Shown: positions 14,201 to 21,501, counted from the stretch's first letter. The stretch: 22,011 nucleotides of DNA from Candidatus Aenigmatarchaeota archaeon (GCA_015521535.1 WAOA01000041.1:1-22011), one strand, 5' to 3'. Translations and numbers: made by a program. The notes: generated by a model from the sequence alone, not told the origin.

Positions 14201-15047
14201 TTTTTCTCACCAATTTGCAAAAACCGCAGATTTCCTGAGATGTTAACTCTGAACAAATTTTACACTCTAATAATTTACTTTCTTCATATTTTAAAAACCT
14301 TGCATAACTTGCAATAGATTTTACCATTTGGTATCTAAAATCTTTGTGAAAGCTTTCGATTTTGTATAAAATTTCATACCATTTTTTTCTTTTAGGGTCG
14401 ATTACACAGTTGAAATACGTATGTGGGCAGACATCTTCTTCTATATATCCTATTCCCTTTTCCCTACAGAAAAGTTCGCACTCTTTATTACCAACATAAA
14501 ACAAAGGTCTTATTTTTGTTAAAAGTTTTGGGTGTGTGCCTTTAAGAAGCGGTCTGAATTTTGAAATCCACTCAAAGTTTTTGTTCAGAAAATTTTTGAA
14601 AAAGAAAACGAGAAAATCATCCATGTTATGACCTGTTGCAAGCTTGCTTGCACCTTTTTCACGGGGAATTTTGTTCATTAGATATCTTTTTATAACACCG
14701 CAAATGCTACATATTGGACGAGAGCTTTTTTTCCTAATCTCTTCAAGATCAATTCCCAAATCCTTTACATACACGGTTTCCATCTTCACTTCAGCAAGTT
14801 TTGCCTGCTCTTCCACAACTTTCTGAACTTTTTCTGAAATAGGTAAACAAAAGTTTATGTGAAACGCTTTAAGTTCGCAATTAACACTATTCTTTTCCAT
14901 ATATTCTTTCATAGCAAAAAGAGCGGTTGCGCTATCCTTTCCGCCGCTCAAAGCTATGAAAATTTTATCTCCTTCTTCAACGAGTTTATGCTTTTCTATT
15001 GTTTTGAAGATTCTTTTTTTAACTACGTCAAGCATAATGTTTTTCAT
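14187..15047 (-). CDS. TtuA/Ncs6-family tRNA thiolase
   Basis: PP-loop enzyme that adenylates a tRNA uridine and inserts sulfur (U54 for TtuA, wobble U34 for Ncs6). Motifs in the 286-aa protein: ATP loop SGGKDS (34-39); PICSICGVIKRY with C113 and C116; ATGHNMDD; C207 in EEDVCPH. C113, C116 and C207 match the three Cys that hold the 4Fe-4S cluster. A C-terminal zinc finger is present (CKICSELTSQEICGFC). The usual N-terminal zinc finger is missing. A TATA-like box near 15059-15067 would place the start near the ATG at 15035 (Met5), so the true start may be there. It is co-transcribed with the membrane-bound regulator. Choice between TtuA and Ncs6 is open. Confidence 0.85.
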   Translation of the reverse strand: MKNIMLDVVKKRIFKTIEKHKLVEEGDKIFIALSGGKDSATALFAMKEYMEKNSVNCELKAFHINFCLPISEKVQKVVEEQAKLAEVKMETVYVKDLGIDLEEIRKKSSRPICSICGVIKRYLMNKIPREKGASKLATGHNMDDFLVFFFKNFLNKNFEWISKFRPLLKGTHPKLLTKIRPLFYVGNKECELFCREKGIGYIEEDVCPHTYFNCVIDPKRKKWYEILYKIESFHKDFRYQMVKSIASYARFLKYEESKLLECKICSELTSQEICGFCKLVRKNENK

Positions 15048-15101
15048 AAAAATTAAAAATTATAAAAATTAGGTTTTGAGAAAATTATCCTGAGTTCTTA
15101 C

Positions 15102-15182
15102 TTAAAGAAGTCCAAAAATTTTTAGTCTTTTTGTTACATTTTCAAGTTCTATTAAAAAAGATGTATCCAAAAGGACATTCAT
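15102..15182 (-). pseudogene. Remnant of a PIN-domain (VapC-like) gene
   Basis: A 26-codon ORF on the minus strand begins MNVLLDTSFLIELEN, the first strand and helix of a PIN-domain RNase with its first catalytic Asp. It stops after VTKRLKIFGLL at a TAA (15102-15104), and nothing downstream in any frame resumes a PIN domain. It starts 6 nt after the ABC permease stop. A truncated toxin remnant is the best reading; chance similarity is possible over this length. Confidence 0.4.
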
Positions 15183-15187
15183 TAAGA

Positions 15188-15991
15188 TTAAATCCCTATA
15201 AGCATAGCTCTCCCCTCAACGGCTTTAAACACAAAATAACCTAGAGAAAGAAATATACAAGTTAAAATACCTAAAAACGCTAATTCGGAAAATATCTCCA
15301 TTAAGCCAAGACCATTTATTCCTATATCTCTTATCATCTCTATCGCTTTGGTTGTTGGCAAAATCTTTGAAATAGATTGAAGCGGCTCTGGAAATATTTC
15401 AACAGGATACCATACGCCAGAAAGAATTAATAAAACACTTGAAAATGTCCATGAAAAATCTGCAATACCTTCTCTCCATGCACCTAATGCTGCTATGCAT
15501 ATTCCAAGCCCGTGAAAACAAAGAAAGGTAAGAATAAAAACCAATAAAGCCAAAAATAGACTTCCTTTAAATTCAAATTCGAAAAAGTAAAGGGCTATTA
15601 AAATAAGTATCATGTTGGTAATTAATATCTGGAGTAGTGCTACTCCAGCTTTTGCAAGAAGAAATGCTATCCTTGAACCAGGAGATAAGAAAAAATATAC
15701 AGAAGTTCGCATATATTTTTCTCTTACGAACACATGGGAAATAGGACCGAGATTTATTCCTATTGCTTGCCATATTAAAGTCCCTGAAAGAATAAAAGTC
15801 ACGAAAGTTTCCTTTGTTAAATTGCCCATTCCTTTGAAACCTTGCGCAAATGCAGATTCCCACACAAAAACAAATGCGATGAAAAAAGTTAAAGTCCCTA
15901 TCAAATCCCAAAGTAATCTTTCTTTCCATCTCAAAAATTTCTTAATCTCAGATATTTGCAATGCGAAATAATCTTTTAAAAATTTTTTCAT
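15188..15991 (-). CDS. ABC-2 type exporter permease
   Basis: A 267-aa integral membrane protein with about six helices: one at 31-50, a pair around 65-80 and 110-135, then SLFLALLVFILTFLCFHGLG, WTFSSVLLILSGVWYPV, and a final helix near 238-258. The short region SGVWYPVEIFPEPLQSISKILP before helix six is typical of ABC-2 permeases. It pairs with the ATPase directly upstream, with start and stop overlapping as TAATG. Substrate unknown; the ABC-2 family exports lipids, drugs and polysaccharides. No metal motifs are seen, so a link to the metal genes is not supported. Confidence 0.88.
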   Translation of the reverse strand: MKKFLKDYFALQISEIKKFLRWKERLLWDLIGTLTFFIAFVFVWESAFAQGFKGMGNLTKETFVTFILSGTLIWQAIGINLGPISHVFVREKYMRTSVYFFLSPGSRIAFLLAKAGVALLQILITNMILILIALYFFEFEFKGSLFLALLVFILTFLCFHGLGICIAALGAWREGIADFSWTFSSVLLILSGVWYPVEIFPEPLQSISKILPTTKAIEMIRDIGINGLGLMEIFSELAFLGILTCIFLSLGYFVFKAVEGRAMLIGI

Positions 15992-16983
15992 TACTCTGCA
16001 CCTTTCAGACTTTTTCCAGTGAAGTGAATAAATACATCTTCCAAAGTAGGAAGGGCTGTAACTATATTTTCTATTTTGGTGTATTTTTTTATTTTTCTAA
16101 TTAATTTATCTAAATTTTGAAGATCATCAATTATAATTCTTAATCTTTCGACTTCTTCGAGAAAATATACATTTTTTACAAAATCGAGCGAATTAAGTTT
16201 TTTCAATAATTTTGAAGAAAACTTTTTTACCCTTACCTCTATTACATTTTGTTTTTTCAATAATTTTTTAAAATTATCAGGAGTATCTATTTTAATTATC
16301 CTTCCATTATCCATCAAAGCAATTCTATCGCATAGTATATCTGCTTCTTCCATATAATGAGTTGATAAAAGAATTGTAGTTCTTTCTTTTTTATTCAAAT
16401 CTTTCAAAAATTCTCTTACTTTTAAGGCTATGTTCGGGTCTAAGCCTATGGTAGGCTCATCTAATATAAGAATTTCAGGCTCGTTTATTAGTGCCTTTGC
16501 TAAGCAGAGGCGCATGATTTCGCCTGTGGAATATAAATCTGTGTATTTATTCGCTTTATCTTTTAAATCGAAGAAATCTAAAAGTTTCTCGACTTTCTTT
16601 TCCAAATTCTTTACATCGTAAAGTTTTCCGTAAACCATAAGATTCTCCTTTCCTGTAAGTTCCCACCATAAATTTGCTCTTGCAAAAACCGCATTTATTT
16701 TTCTGGAAATTTTTGAAAAATTTTCCGGGATACTTTTGCCAAAAATATATACTTTGCCTTTATCAGGCCTAAGTAGTCCAGTAATTATTTTAAGAAGTGT
16801 TGTTTTTCCTGCTCCATTTGGCCCAAGCAAACCAAATATTTTCCCACGCTTTACTTTAAAAGTTATATTCTCAAGAACAGGTTTGTATTCTGGAAAGAAA
16901 AATAATTTTAAACTATTTAAAAAGTCATTCGCTTGTTTTCTGTAATATTTATGAACATTTAAAACTTCAATAACATGGGTCAT
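15991..16983 (-). CDS. ABC-2 type exporter ATPase
   Basis: A 330-aa cytoplasmic ATP-binding subunit. Walker A GPNGAGKTT (about residue 54), Q-loop region ARANLWWELTGKENL, signature YSTGEIMRLCLAKAL (a common variant of LSGGQ in exporter ATPases, though E replaces the usual M), Walker B EILILDEPTIGLDP and switch STHYMEEAD. About 100 residues follow the core, as is usual for DrrA/NatA-like exporters. The stop overlaps the permease start (TAATG), so they are co-translated. A TATA-like ATTTAAATAC about 26 bp upstream suggests a leaderless start at the ATG 16983. Confidence 0.93.
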   Translation of the reverse strand: MTHVIEVLNVHKYYRKQANDFLNSLKLFFFPEYKPVLENITFKVKRGKIFGLLGPNGAGKTTLLKIITGLLRPDKGKVYIFGKSIPENFSKISRKINAVFARANLWWELTGKENLMVYGKLYDVKNLEKKVEKLLDFFDLKDKANKYTDLYSTGEIMRLCLAKALINEPEILILDEPTIGLDPNIALKVREFLKDLNKKERTTILLSTHYMEEADILCDRIALMDNGRIIKIDTPDNFKKLLKKQNVIEVRVKKFSSKLLKKLNSLDFVKNVYFLEEVERLRIIIDDLQNLDKLIRKIKKYTKIENIVTALPTLEDVFIHFTGKSLKGAE

Positions 16984-17083
16984 GGAAAAAATATACCATT
17001 TTTGTATTTAAATTTTCATCACTCGGTATATCGAATTTTTCTAGGTTTTTCCAGTTTATCTTTTTAAGTTTTTTGATCTTCAT
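16967..17083 (-). CDS. Possible 38-aa ORF overlapping the ABC ATPase start
   Basis: ATG at 17083 opens a 38-codon frame beginning MKIKKLKKINWKNLEKFD and ending HDPCY, with its TGA inside the first codons of the ABC ATPase gene (17-nt overlap). A TATA-like TTTAAATAC at 17109-17117 is about 26 bp upstream of the ATG, as for a leaderless gene. The composition is lysine-rich, like the host genes. No family recognised; it may be a small leader protein or noise. Confidence 0.3.
   Translation of the reverse strand: MKIKKLKKINWKNLEKFDIPSDENLNTKMVYFFHDPCY
17004..17013 (-). promoter_or_regulatory. ABC exporter promoter (TATA-like box)
   Basis: On the minus strand ATTTAAATAC is centred about 25 bp upstream of the ATG at 16983, with no ribosome site between. 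The rest of 17014-17136 shows an upstream TATA-like sequence and the possible 38-aa ORF, and then repeat element D. Confidence 0.45.
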
Positions 17084-17136
17084 CTAAAAATTATTTTGCT
17101 GTTCGGAGTATTTAAAAATTTAATTGGAAAGTAGAT

Positions 17137-17279
17137 GTCGTTCGAATAAGCACGTAAATTTACATCAAAAAGAATTAAACGTGAAGCATTCCTTTTCCGC
17201 ACGAACACAGATAACTTTCTTTAACACCGGCTGTCTGTAATTATACTTTCGGGTTAATTCGTGTTATGCGAACGGTCTC
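17137..17279. repeat. Inverted-repeat element D, flanked by an 11-bp direct repeat
   Basis: Left end GTCGTTCGAATAAGCACG and right end (read inward on the minus strand) GAGACCGTTCGCATAACACG form terminal inverted repeats with few mismatches. An inner pair GAATTAA (17172-17178) and TTAATTC (17254-17260) is perfect. The 143-bp element is bracketed exactly by GGAAAGTAGAT at 17126-17136 and 17280-17290, which looks like a target-site duplication. It starts 14 nt after the iscU stop. It shares its arms with elements A, B and C and with the end sequence at 21917. Confidence 0.65.
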
Positions 17280-17293
17280 GGAAAGTAGATTAT

Positions 17294-17812
17294 TCAACTT
17301 TCTTTTTCACGCTCTTCAGCCCTAGTCATTTCCCTCTGCTCCTCTACAAAATCCTTGAATCGCTCTTCGACAAATTTTTTCTCTTTTTTTATTCTTTCAT
17401 GCTCTTTTTTGAGTTCTTCCGGTACAGGCAAGTTATTCTTTGTGAGATAATCGTAAATCGCTTCTTTCAAAGCATCGGTAGCGAGTAAAGAACAATGCAT
17501 TTTAACAGGAGGCAATCCACCGAGAGATTTCGCAACTTCATCTTTAGTTATTTTCAACGCTTCTTCTATTGTTTTTCCCTTCGCAAGTTCAGTAATTTTA
17601 GAACTCGTTGCTATCGCAGCCACGCAACCAAAAGTTTTGAACTTTATATCTTTTATCACTTTTTCACCTTTCTCGTTTTCTCCAATTTTTATGTAAAGCC
17701 ACATAACATCGCCGCATGCTATATTACCGACTTCTCCTACACCGTCTGCATCTTTTATTACACCAACATTTTTCGGATTCATGAAATGCTCCATTAATTC
17801 TTTGGTATACAA
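17294..17812 (-). CDS. iscU: Fe-S cluster scaffold IscU/NifU-like, with C-terminal extension
   Basis: Scaffold on which IscS-derived sulfur and iron form a cluster. Ligand residues C33 (NIACGD, with D35), C63 (TFGC) and C107 (PPVKMHC) are all present; the Lys before MHC is also typical. The canonical domain ends near residue 127; a further 45 residues rich in Glu, Lys and Arg form a probable long helix, absent from most IscU. The start is TTG at 17812: GAGGTG lies 6 nt before it and the N-terminus MYTKELMEHFMNP matches the family, while no in-frame ATG fits. It lies 10 nt after the unknown CxxC gene. Confidence 0.93.
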   Translation of the reverse strand: MYTKELMEHFMNPKNVGVIKDADGVGEVGNIACGDVMWLYIKIGENEKGEKVIKDIKFKTFGCVAAIATSSKITELAKGKTIEEALKITKDEVAKSLGGLPPVKMHCSLLATDALKEAIYDYLTKNNLPVPEELKKEHERIKKEKKFVEERFKDFVEEQREMTRAEEREKES

Positions 17813-17822
17813 TATTCACACC

Positions 17823-18410
17823 TCACCAAACAACTTTTTCGAGAGGACAGATAATTCCTATACCATTCTTTTCTCCATTCTTTGCCCTACCGAAGGCATT
17901 TCTTATTTTTTTATTGAAAGTTTTACTTGCATCTTCGCTAGAAAGAAACGTTATATTGTTGTACTTATAACTTCCGTTCTGATTTTTTACCCTTTTTTCC
18001 CATTTTTCGTCTACTTCAACGAAATAAACATTTATCGGAAAAGTTATTTTCCTACCTTTTTTCTTTTGTCGGTGAAGAAATTCGGCATAACCCTTAAGAA
18101 GTTCCCTAAATTCAATCTTTTCTTTATACTCTGGAATTAAGATATAATTCTTTTCCTTTGTTCTGTACTCCGTTATATCCACGCGATTTTTCGCCGGATC
18201 GAGATTTTCAAGGGTAATTTTATTAACTTTTGTGTATTTTTTAAGCCAATATTCAGTTGCATGGAGGGCAGCCATTGTTTGAGACAGGTCTTCCATATCC
18301 ATGAATAAAGTACCATTCTCATAACTACTTCTTACTCCATGTGACGGATAATCTTTACCTAATTCACACATTCCACACTTATCGATTACTTCAATTTCTG
18401 CATATCTCAT
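17823..18410 (-). CDS. Unknown CxxC protein between iscS and iscU
   Basis: A 195-aa soluble protein, not recognised. The start has DKCGMCELGKDYPSH (C12, C15); near the end comes GIGIICPLEK. In between is a mixed alpha/beta region with MDMEDLSQTMAALHATEYW and a very basic stretch HRQKKKGRK. Three Cys could hold a metal or Fe-S cluster or carry a persulfide. AGGTG lies about 7 nt before the ATG. The gene has its own promoter with a copy of the palindrome CTTAACAATTGTTAAG and runs straight into iscU, so a role in Fe-S assembly or repair is likely from context only. Confidence 0.75.
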   Translation of the reverse strand: MRYAEIEVIDKCGMCELGKDYPSHGVRSSYENGTLFMDMEDLSQTMAALHATEYWLKKYTKVNKITLENLDPAKNRVDITEYRTKEKNYILIPEYKEKIEFRELLKGYAEFLHRQKKKGRKITFPINVYFVEVDEKWEKRVKNQNGSYKYNNITFLSSEDASKTFNKKIRNAFGRAKNGEKNGIGIICPLEKVVW

Positions 18411-18467
18411 TTACAACACCTGAATTTTGCTTGGTTTAATTTTACGACTATACGCTACTCTCATAAA

Positions 18468-18496
18468 CTTAACAATTGTTAAGTGAAGTTTAAATA
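18468..18496 (-). promoter_or_regulatory. Operator 2 of the Fe-S module
   Basis: CTTAACAATTGTTAAG (18468-18483) is a perfect 16-bp palindrome between a TATA-like ATTTAAAC (18488-18495, minus strand) and the expected start near 18466. The same palindrome core occurs in the promoter of the regulator-iscS operon. Binding there would block transcription of the CxxC gene and iscU. Confidence 0.65.
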
Positions 18497-18514
18497 ATTT
18501 ACGGTTCAAGAAAC

Positions 18515-19657
18515 TTAAACCAAGCCACTTAATTTTCTAAGTGCTTCTACTTCTTCTTTCAACACGTCTACAGCATAATTTATCTCTTCTTCTGTGTTTT
18601 GCCTTCCTACGGTAAGGCGCAAACTTCCGTGCGCTTCCTCTGGTTTTAGGCCTATCGCGCGAAGCACGTGACTCGGCTCGAGTTTGCGGGAAGAACAAGC
18701 AGAACCGGTAGAACATGCTATTCCGCGGGCATCTAAACGCATTAGCAGCGCTTCTCCTTCTATGCCAAGGAAGGAAAAATTAGCGTTATTACAAAGTCTT
18801 TTTTCTGGGTGGCCGTTTAACTTTACGTTAGGAATTTCTTCAAGCACGCGCTTAATGAGCAAATCTCTAAGTTTTTTCATATGTTTCACATGCTCTTCTT
18901 TTGCGATTTCCGCCGCTTTTCCAAATCCGACTATGCCATGAACGTTTTCTGTACCGCTTCTCTTTCCGAATTCATGTCCGCCGCCATGCATTAAAGGCGT
19001 GATTTTTACATCTTCTCTTACAATCAAAGCACCTACGCCTTTAGGACCGTAAATCTTATGAGAACTTACCGTTATGAGATCAACTCCTATTTTCTCTGCG
19101 TCCAAAGGTTCTTTTGTAAAACTCTGGCAAGCGTCTGTATGAAAGTAAACTTCACGCTCTTTACATATTTTCGCGATTTCTTCTATTGGTTGAATTGTAC
19201 CAATTTCGTTGTTCGCGTGCATTATACTTACGAGAATTGTGTCCTTTCTTATTGCGTTTACCACGCTTTCGGGCGAAACCATACCATATTTATCAACATC
19301 TAGATAAGTAACCTCAAAACCTATGCTTTCCAACCATTTGCATGTTTGCAGCACGCAGGCATGTTCTGTTTTCTGCGTGATTATATGTTTTCCTTTATCT
19401 TTGTTTGCAAACGCTATGCCTTTCAAAGCAAAATTATTGCTTTCCGTTCCGCCTGAAGTGAAAATCACTTCATTCGGCGACACATTAAGTTTTTTCGCTA
19501 TTGTTTCGCGCGCTTTTTCTATACCATCTCTTGCTTCTCTTCCCCACGCATGTAAAGAAGAAGCATTTCCGAATCTTTCTTTCATAAACGGAAGCATGGC
19601 TTGGAGAACCTCTTCTGCAATAGGCGTTGTAGCAGCATTATCAAGATATACCTTCAT
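18515..19657 (-). CDS. iscS: Cysteine desulfurase IscS/NifS
   Basis: PLP enzyme that takes sulfur from cysteine for Fe-S clusters and tRNA thiolation. The 380-aa protein shows YLDNAATTP at the start, GGTESNN, HTDACQS, the PLP lysine in SSHKIYGPKGVG (about residue 201), RSGTENV, and the active Cys in STGSACSSRKLEPSHVL (about 320), the group I layout with a mobile Cys loop. GGAGGTG lies 6 nt before the ATG. It overlaps the preceding HTH gene as ATGA, so the two are co-translated. It probably feeds IscU (encoded nearby), ThiI and the TtuA-like enzyme. Confidence 0.96.
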   Translation of the reverse strand: MKVYLDNAATTPIAEEVLQAMLPFMKERFGNASSLHAWGREARDGIEKARETIAKKLNVSPNEVIFTSGGTESNNFALKGIAFANKDKGKHIITQKTEHACVLQTCKWLESIGFEVTYLDVDKYGMVSPESVVNAIRKDTILVSIMHANNEIGTIQPIEEIAKICKEREVYFHTDACQSFTKEPLDAEKIGVDLITVSSHKIYGPKGVGALIVREDVKITPLMHGGGHEFGKRSGTENVHGIVGFGKAAEIAKEEHVKHMKKLRDLLIKRVLEEIPNVKLNGHPEKRLCNNANFSFLGIEGEALLMRLDARGIACSTGSACSSRKLEPSHVLRAIGLKPEEAHGSLRLTVGRQNTEEEINYAVDVLKEEVEALRKLSGLV

Positions 19658-19983
19658 ACCTTACACCTCCTTGAAACTACTCGTGTACCTATAACCTTGC
19701 ATGCATTGCATAGCAGGTTAATAACTTCTTTTTCATTACTACCTTTTGCTATTTTTTCTGCTACTCTTTTCAATTCTTTTACATCCTCTTTATTCAGTTT
19801 TATCATTCTTCCGCGTTTGTTTTTACGATATTGAGAAATCGCTGCTTCGCTTATTCCGAGAAGTTTGGAAACTTCTCTTTGGCTTAGTTTATATTCTTTA
19901 ATCAAGAGTAATGCTATTTCCTTTCTTATCGCAGGTACAACGTTCCACATTAATATTTCACAGGGCAACGTTAGTTTTTTCAT
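19654..19983 (-). CDS. HTH regulator of the Fe-S module with Cys cluster
   Basis: A 109-aa DNA-binding protein, of the archaeal XRE-like type. Helix-turn-helix at about 33-52 (LSQREVSKLLGISEAAIS). Cys at positions 8 (LPCEI), 92 and 95 (LLCNACKV) and 107 (RRCKV) could hold an Fe-S cluster or metal. It overlaps iscS (ATGA) and its promoter has the palindrome TTAACAATTGTTAA, also present at the iscU promoter, so it probably controls both: a functional counterpart of bacterial IscR, though not homologous to it by eye. The start at 19983 fits a TATA box 26 bp upstream and a leaderless mRNA. Confidence 0.85.
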   Translation of the reverse strand: MKKLTLPCEILMWNVVPAIRKEIALLLIKEYKLSQREVSKLLGISEAAISQYRKNKRGRMIKLNKEDVKELKRVAEKIAKGSNEKEVINLLCNACKVIGTRVVSRRCKV

Positions 19984-19989
19984 AAAGAA

Positions 19990-20014
19990 TTAACAATTGT
20001 TAAGTTATATAAAG
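19990..20014 (-). promoter_or_regulatory. Operator 1 and promoter of regulator-iscS
   Basis: TTAACAATTGTTAA (19990-20003) is a perfect 14-bp palindrome directly next to the TATA-like CTTTATATAAC (minus strand, 20004-20014) and just before the expected start at the ATG 19983. It is the same site, in the same position relative to TATA, as at 18468-18483. Confidence 0.65.
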
Positions 20015-20042
20015 TTTTCTTTATATTTAACATCCATCTTCA

Positions 20043-20170
20043 GATAACACAGAATTACGCAACAAAGCACATATGTTCGGTAACACGGGGAAATCTCGAG
20101 ATATTTCCGCGTGAAAACGCCCATTTCGACGTAATTCTTTTGCGAAACCGTGAGAAACGGCTATAAGAAT
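20043..20170. repeat. Inverted-repeat element C (divergent copy)
   Basis: GATAACACAGAATTAC at the left end resembles the arms of A and D. The inner pair GAATTAC (20052-20058) and GTAATTC (20131-20137) is perfect, and GCGAAACCG (20142-20150) is shared with A and B. The outer arm is poorly paired. It starts about 12 nt past the RuBisCO stop. The shared ACACAGAATTA...GCACATA string also matches element B read on the minus strand. Confidence 0.45.
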
Positions 20171-20181
20171 GCGACTTGTTT

Positions 20182-21480
20182 TCACTTCGGCTTAACGAAT
20201 CCCCATTTATCCAATGCTTCTTTAAGTTCCTTGTGCTCTTTAGCATGTTCTTTTAAATTTATTCCTTCCTTACATGCTTCGATTGCTTGAACAACCGCCT
20301 TTGCCCCTGCATGCGTGCCTCGAGGATGGCCGTGAATTCCTCCGCCTATCTGTATGCCGATATCAAAAGTTCCGTAAATAGAAAAGAGCGCTGGTAGTAA
20401 ACCAGGGTGCAAGCCGCCGCTCGCTATTGGCAGCATAGGTTTTATTCTTCCCCATTCCTGCCCTAACCTTATTCCACTAACTTCTTTCACGAATTTTTCC
20501 GTTATAGTTTCCTTTATTGTAAGAACATCTTTTTTAGGCGATTCCAATTTTCCTACAACAGTGCCGATATGAATGTTATCCACTCCACTAAGCCTTGCTA
20601 ATTTAGCGAGAAAAAGCATTGTTATTCCGTGTTTTTTGTTCCTCGTAAAAGAAGCGTGCATGGCTCTATGGCCGTGAATTGCCATGTCATAATCTCTTGC
20701 AAGGTCGCAAGCGGTTTGTACAGCAGTAAAGCCGGATACAACAAGATCGAGCATGAAGTATTTAAAACCGTGCTCGTACACTGTCTTGATTCTTTTTTCG
20801 AGTTCTTTGAGATTTGGAGCGGTGACGTTGATATACGCATCTTTTATTTCACCTGTTTCTTTCTCTACTTTGTCCCGCATCTTCGCGAGTAATTTGACGC
20901 GATTTTCGAATCTATTGAACTTTTGGTTAGTTAGGTTTTCATCATCCTTTACACAATCTACCCCACCTGACCATGCTTCATAGGCAACTTTGGCATGTTG
21001 CTCAGAAGTCATACCTATTTTCGGTTTGGGTACGGTAGAAATTATAGGCCCTTCTTTTTTACGGAAAATCTTTTTTATTGCTGTTAATCCGTAATTAGGT
21101 CCGTGAAAATGTTTTAGAAATTCTTTAGGAAAGCGAACATCGAGTAAACGCAGGCTTTTCACTGCTTTCATTCCGAAGATATTTCCAGCTATGCCCGAAA
21201 GCAGTCCCGGAATACTGCCTTCTTCCCAGAGAATCAGAGGATATGCTATTTTAACAAAATTTTTGGTGTACCAAAAAGCGCGGGCACGTATTGAATAGAT
21301 TTTTTTTGTAAGCGTGCTTAATGTTGTCCAGGTTCCTATAGAACTTTCGCTCGCGATTCTACCTATAACTTCTTTTATGTTCATACCTCTTATAGGCTCG
21401 AAGTAATAATATGCTATTAAATCGCTTTTTTTAGGAACATAGGTTGTGTCTACAAATTCTGTATACCATTCAAATGACAT
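20182..21480 (-). CDS. rbcL: Form III ribulose-1,5-bisphosphate carboxylase large subunit
   Basis: Fixes CO2 on RuBP; in archaea it acts in AMP/nucleoside salvage to 3-phosphoglycerate. The 432-aa protein keeps the catalytic residues: ESSIGTWT near the start, KPKIG, GGVDCVKDDEN with the carbamylated Lys (about 177), HGHRAMH, loop 6 lysine in VVGKLE (about 310), SGGLHPG and GGGIHGHPRG. Length and motifs fit form III rather than II/III, which has an insertion of about 30 residues. No small subunit gene is present. A TATA-like TTTATTAAC (21502-21510) is 26 bp upstream of the ATG, so the mRNA is probably leaderless. AMP phosphorylase and R15P isomerase genes are not in the window. Confidence 0.95.
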   Translation of the reverse strand: MSFEWYTEFVDTTYVPKKSDLIAYYYFEPIRGMNIKEVIGRIASESSIGTWTTLSTLTKKIYSIRARAFWYTKNFVKIAYPLILWEEGSIPGLLSGIAGNIFGMKAVKSLRLLDVRFPKEFLKHFHGPNYGLTAIKKIFRKKEGPIISTVPKPKIGMTSEQHAKVAYEAWSGGVDCVKDDENLTNQKFNRFENRVKLLAKMRDKVEKETGEIKDAYINVTAPNLKELEKRIKTVYEHGFKYFMLDLVVSGFTAVQTACDLARDYDMAIHGHRAMHASFTRNKKHGITMLFLAKLARLSGVDNIHIGTVVGKLESPKKDVLTIKETITEKFVKEVSGIRLGQEWGRIKPMLPIASGGLHPGLLPALFSIYGTFDIGIQIGGGIHGHPRGTHAGAKAVVQAIEACKEGINLKEHAKEHKELKEALDKWGFVKPK

Positions 21481-21501
21481 GAAAGAAATTTTATTTTAGG
21501 T

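Noticed and set aside
15573..15929. 118-aa minus ORF inside the ABC permease gene
   Set aside because: Frame-shifted shadow of the permease; the permease frame has proper membrane helices.
20055..20246. 63-aa minus ORF over the RuBisCO 3' end
   Set aside because: Lies across repeat element C and the RuBisCO end in another frame; no ribosome site.
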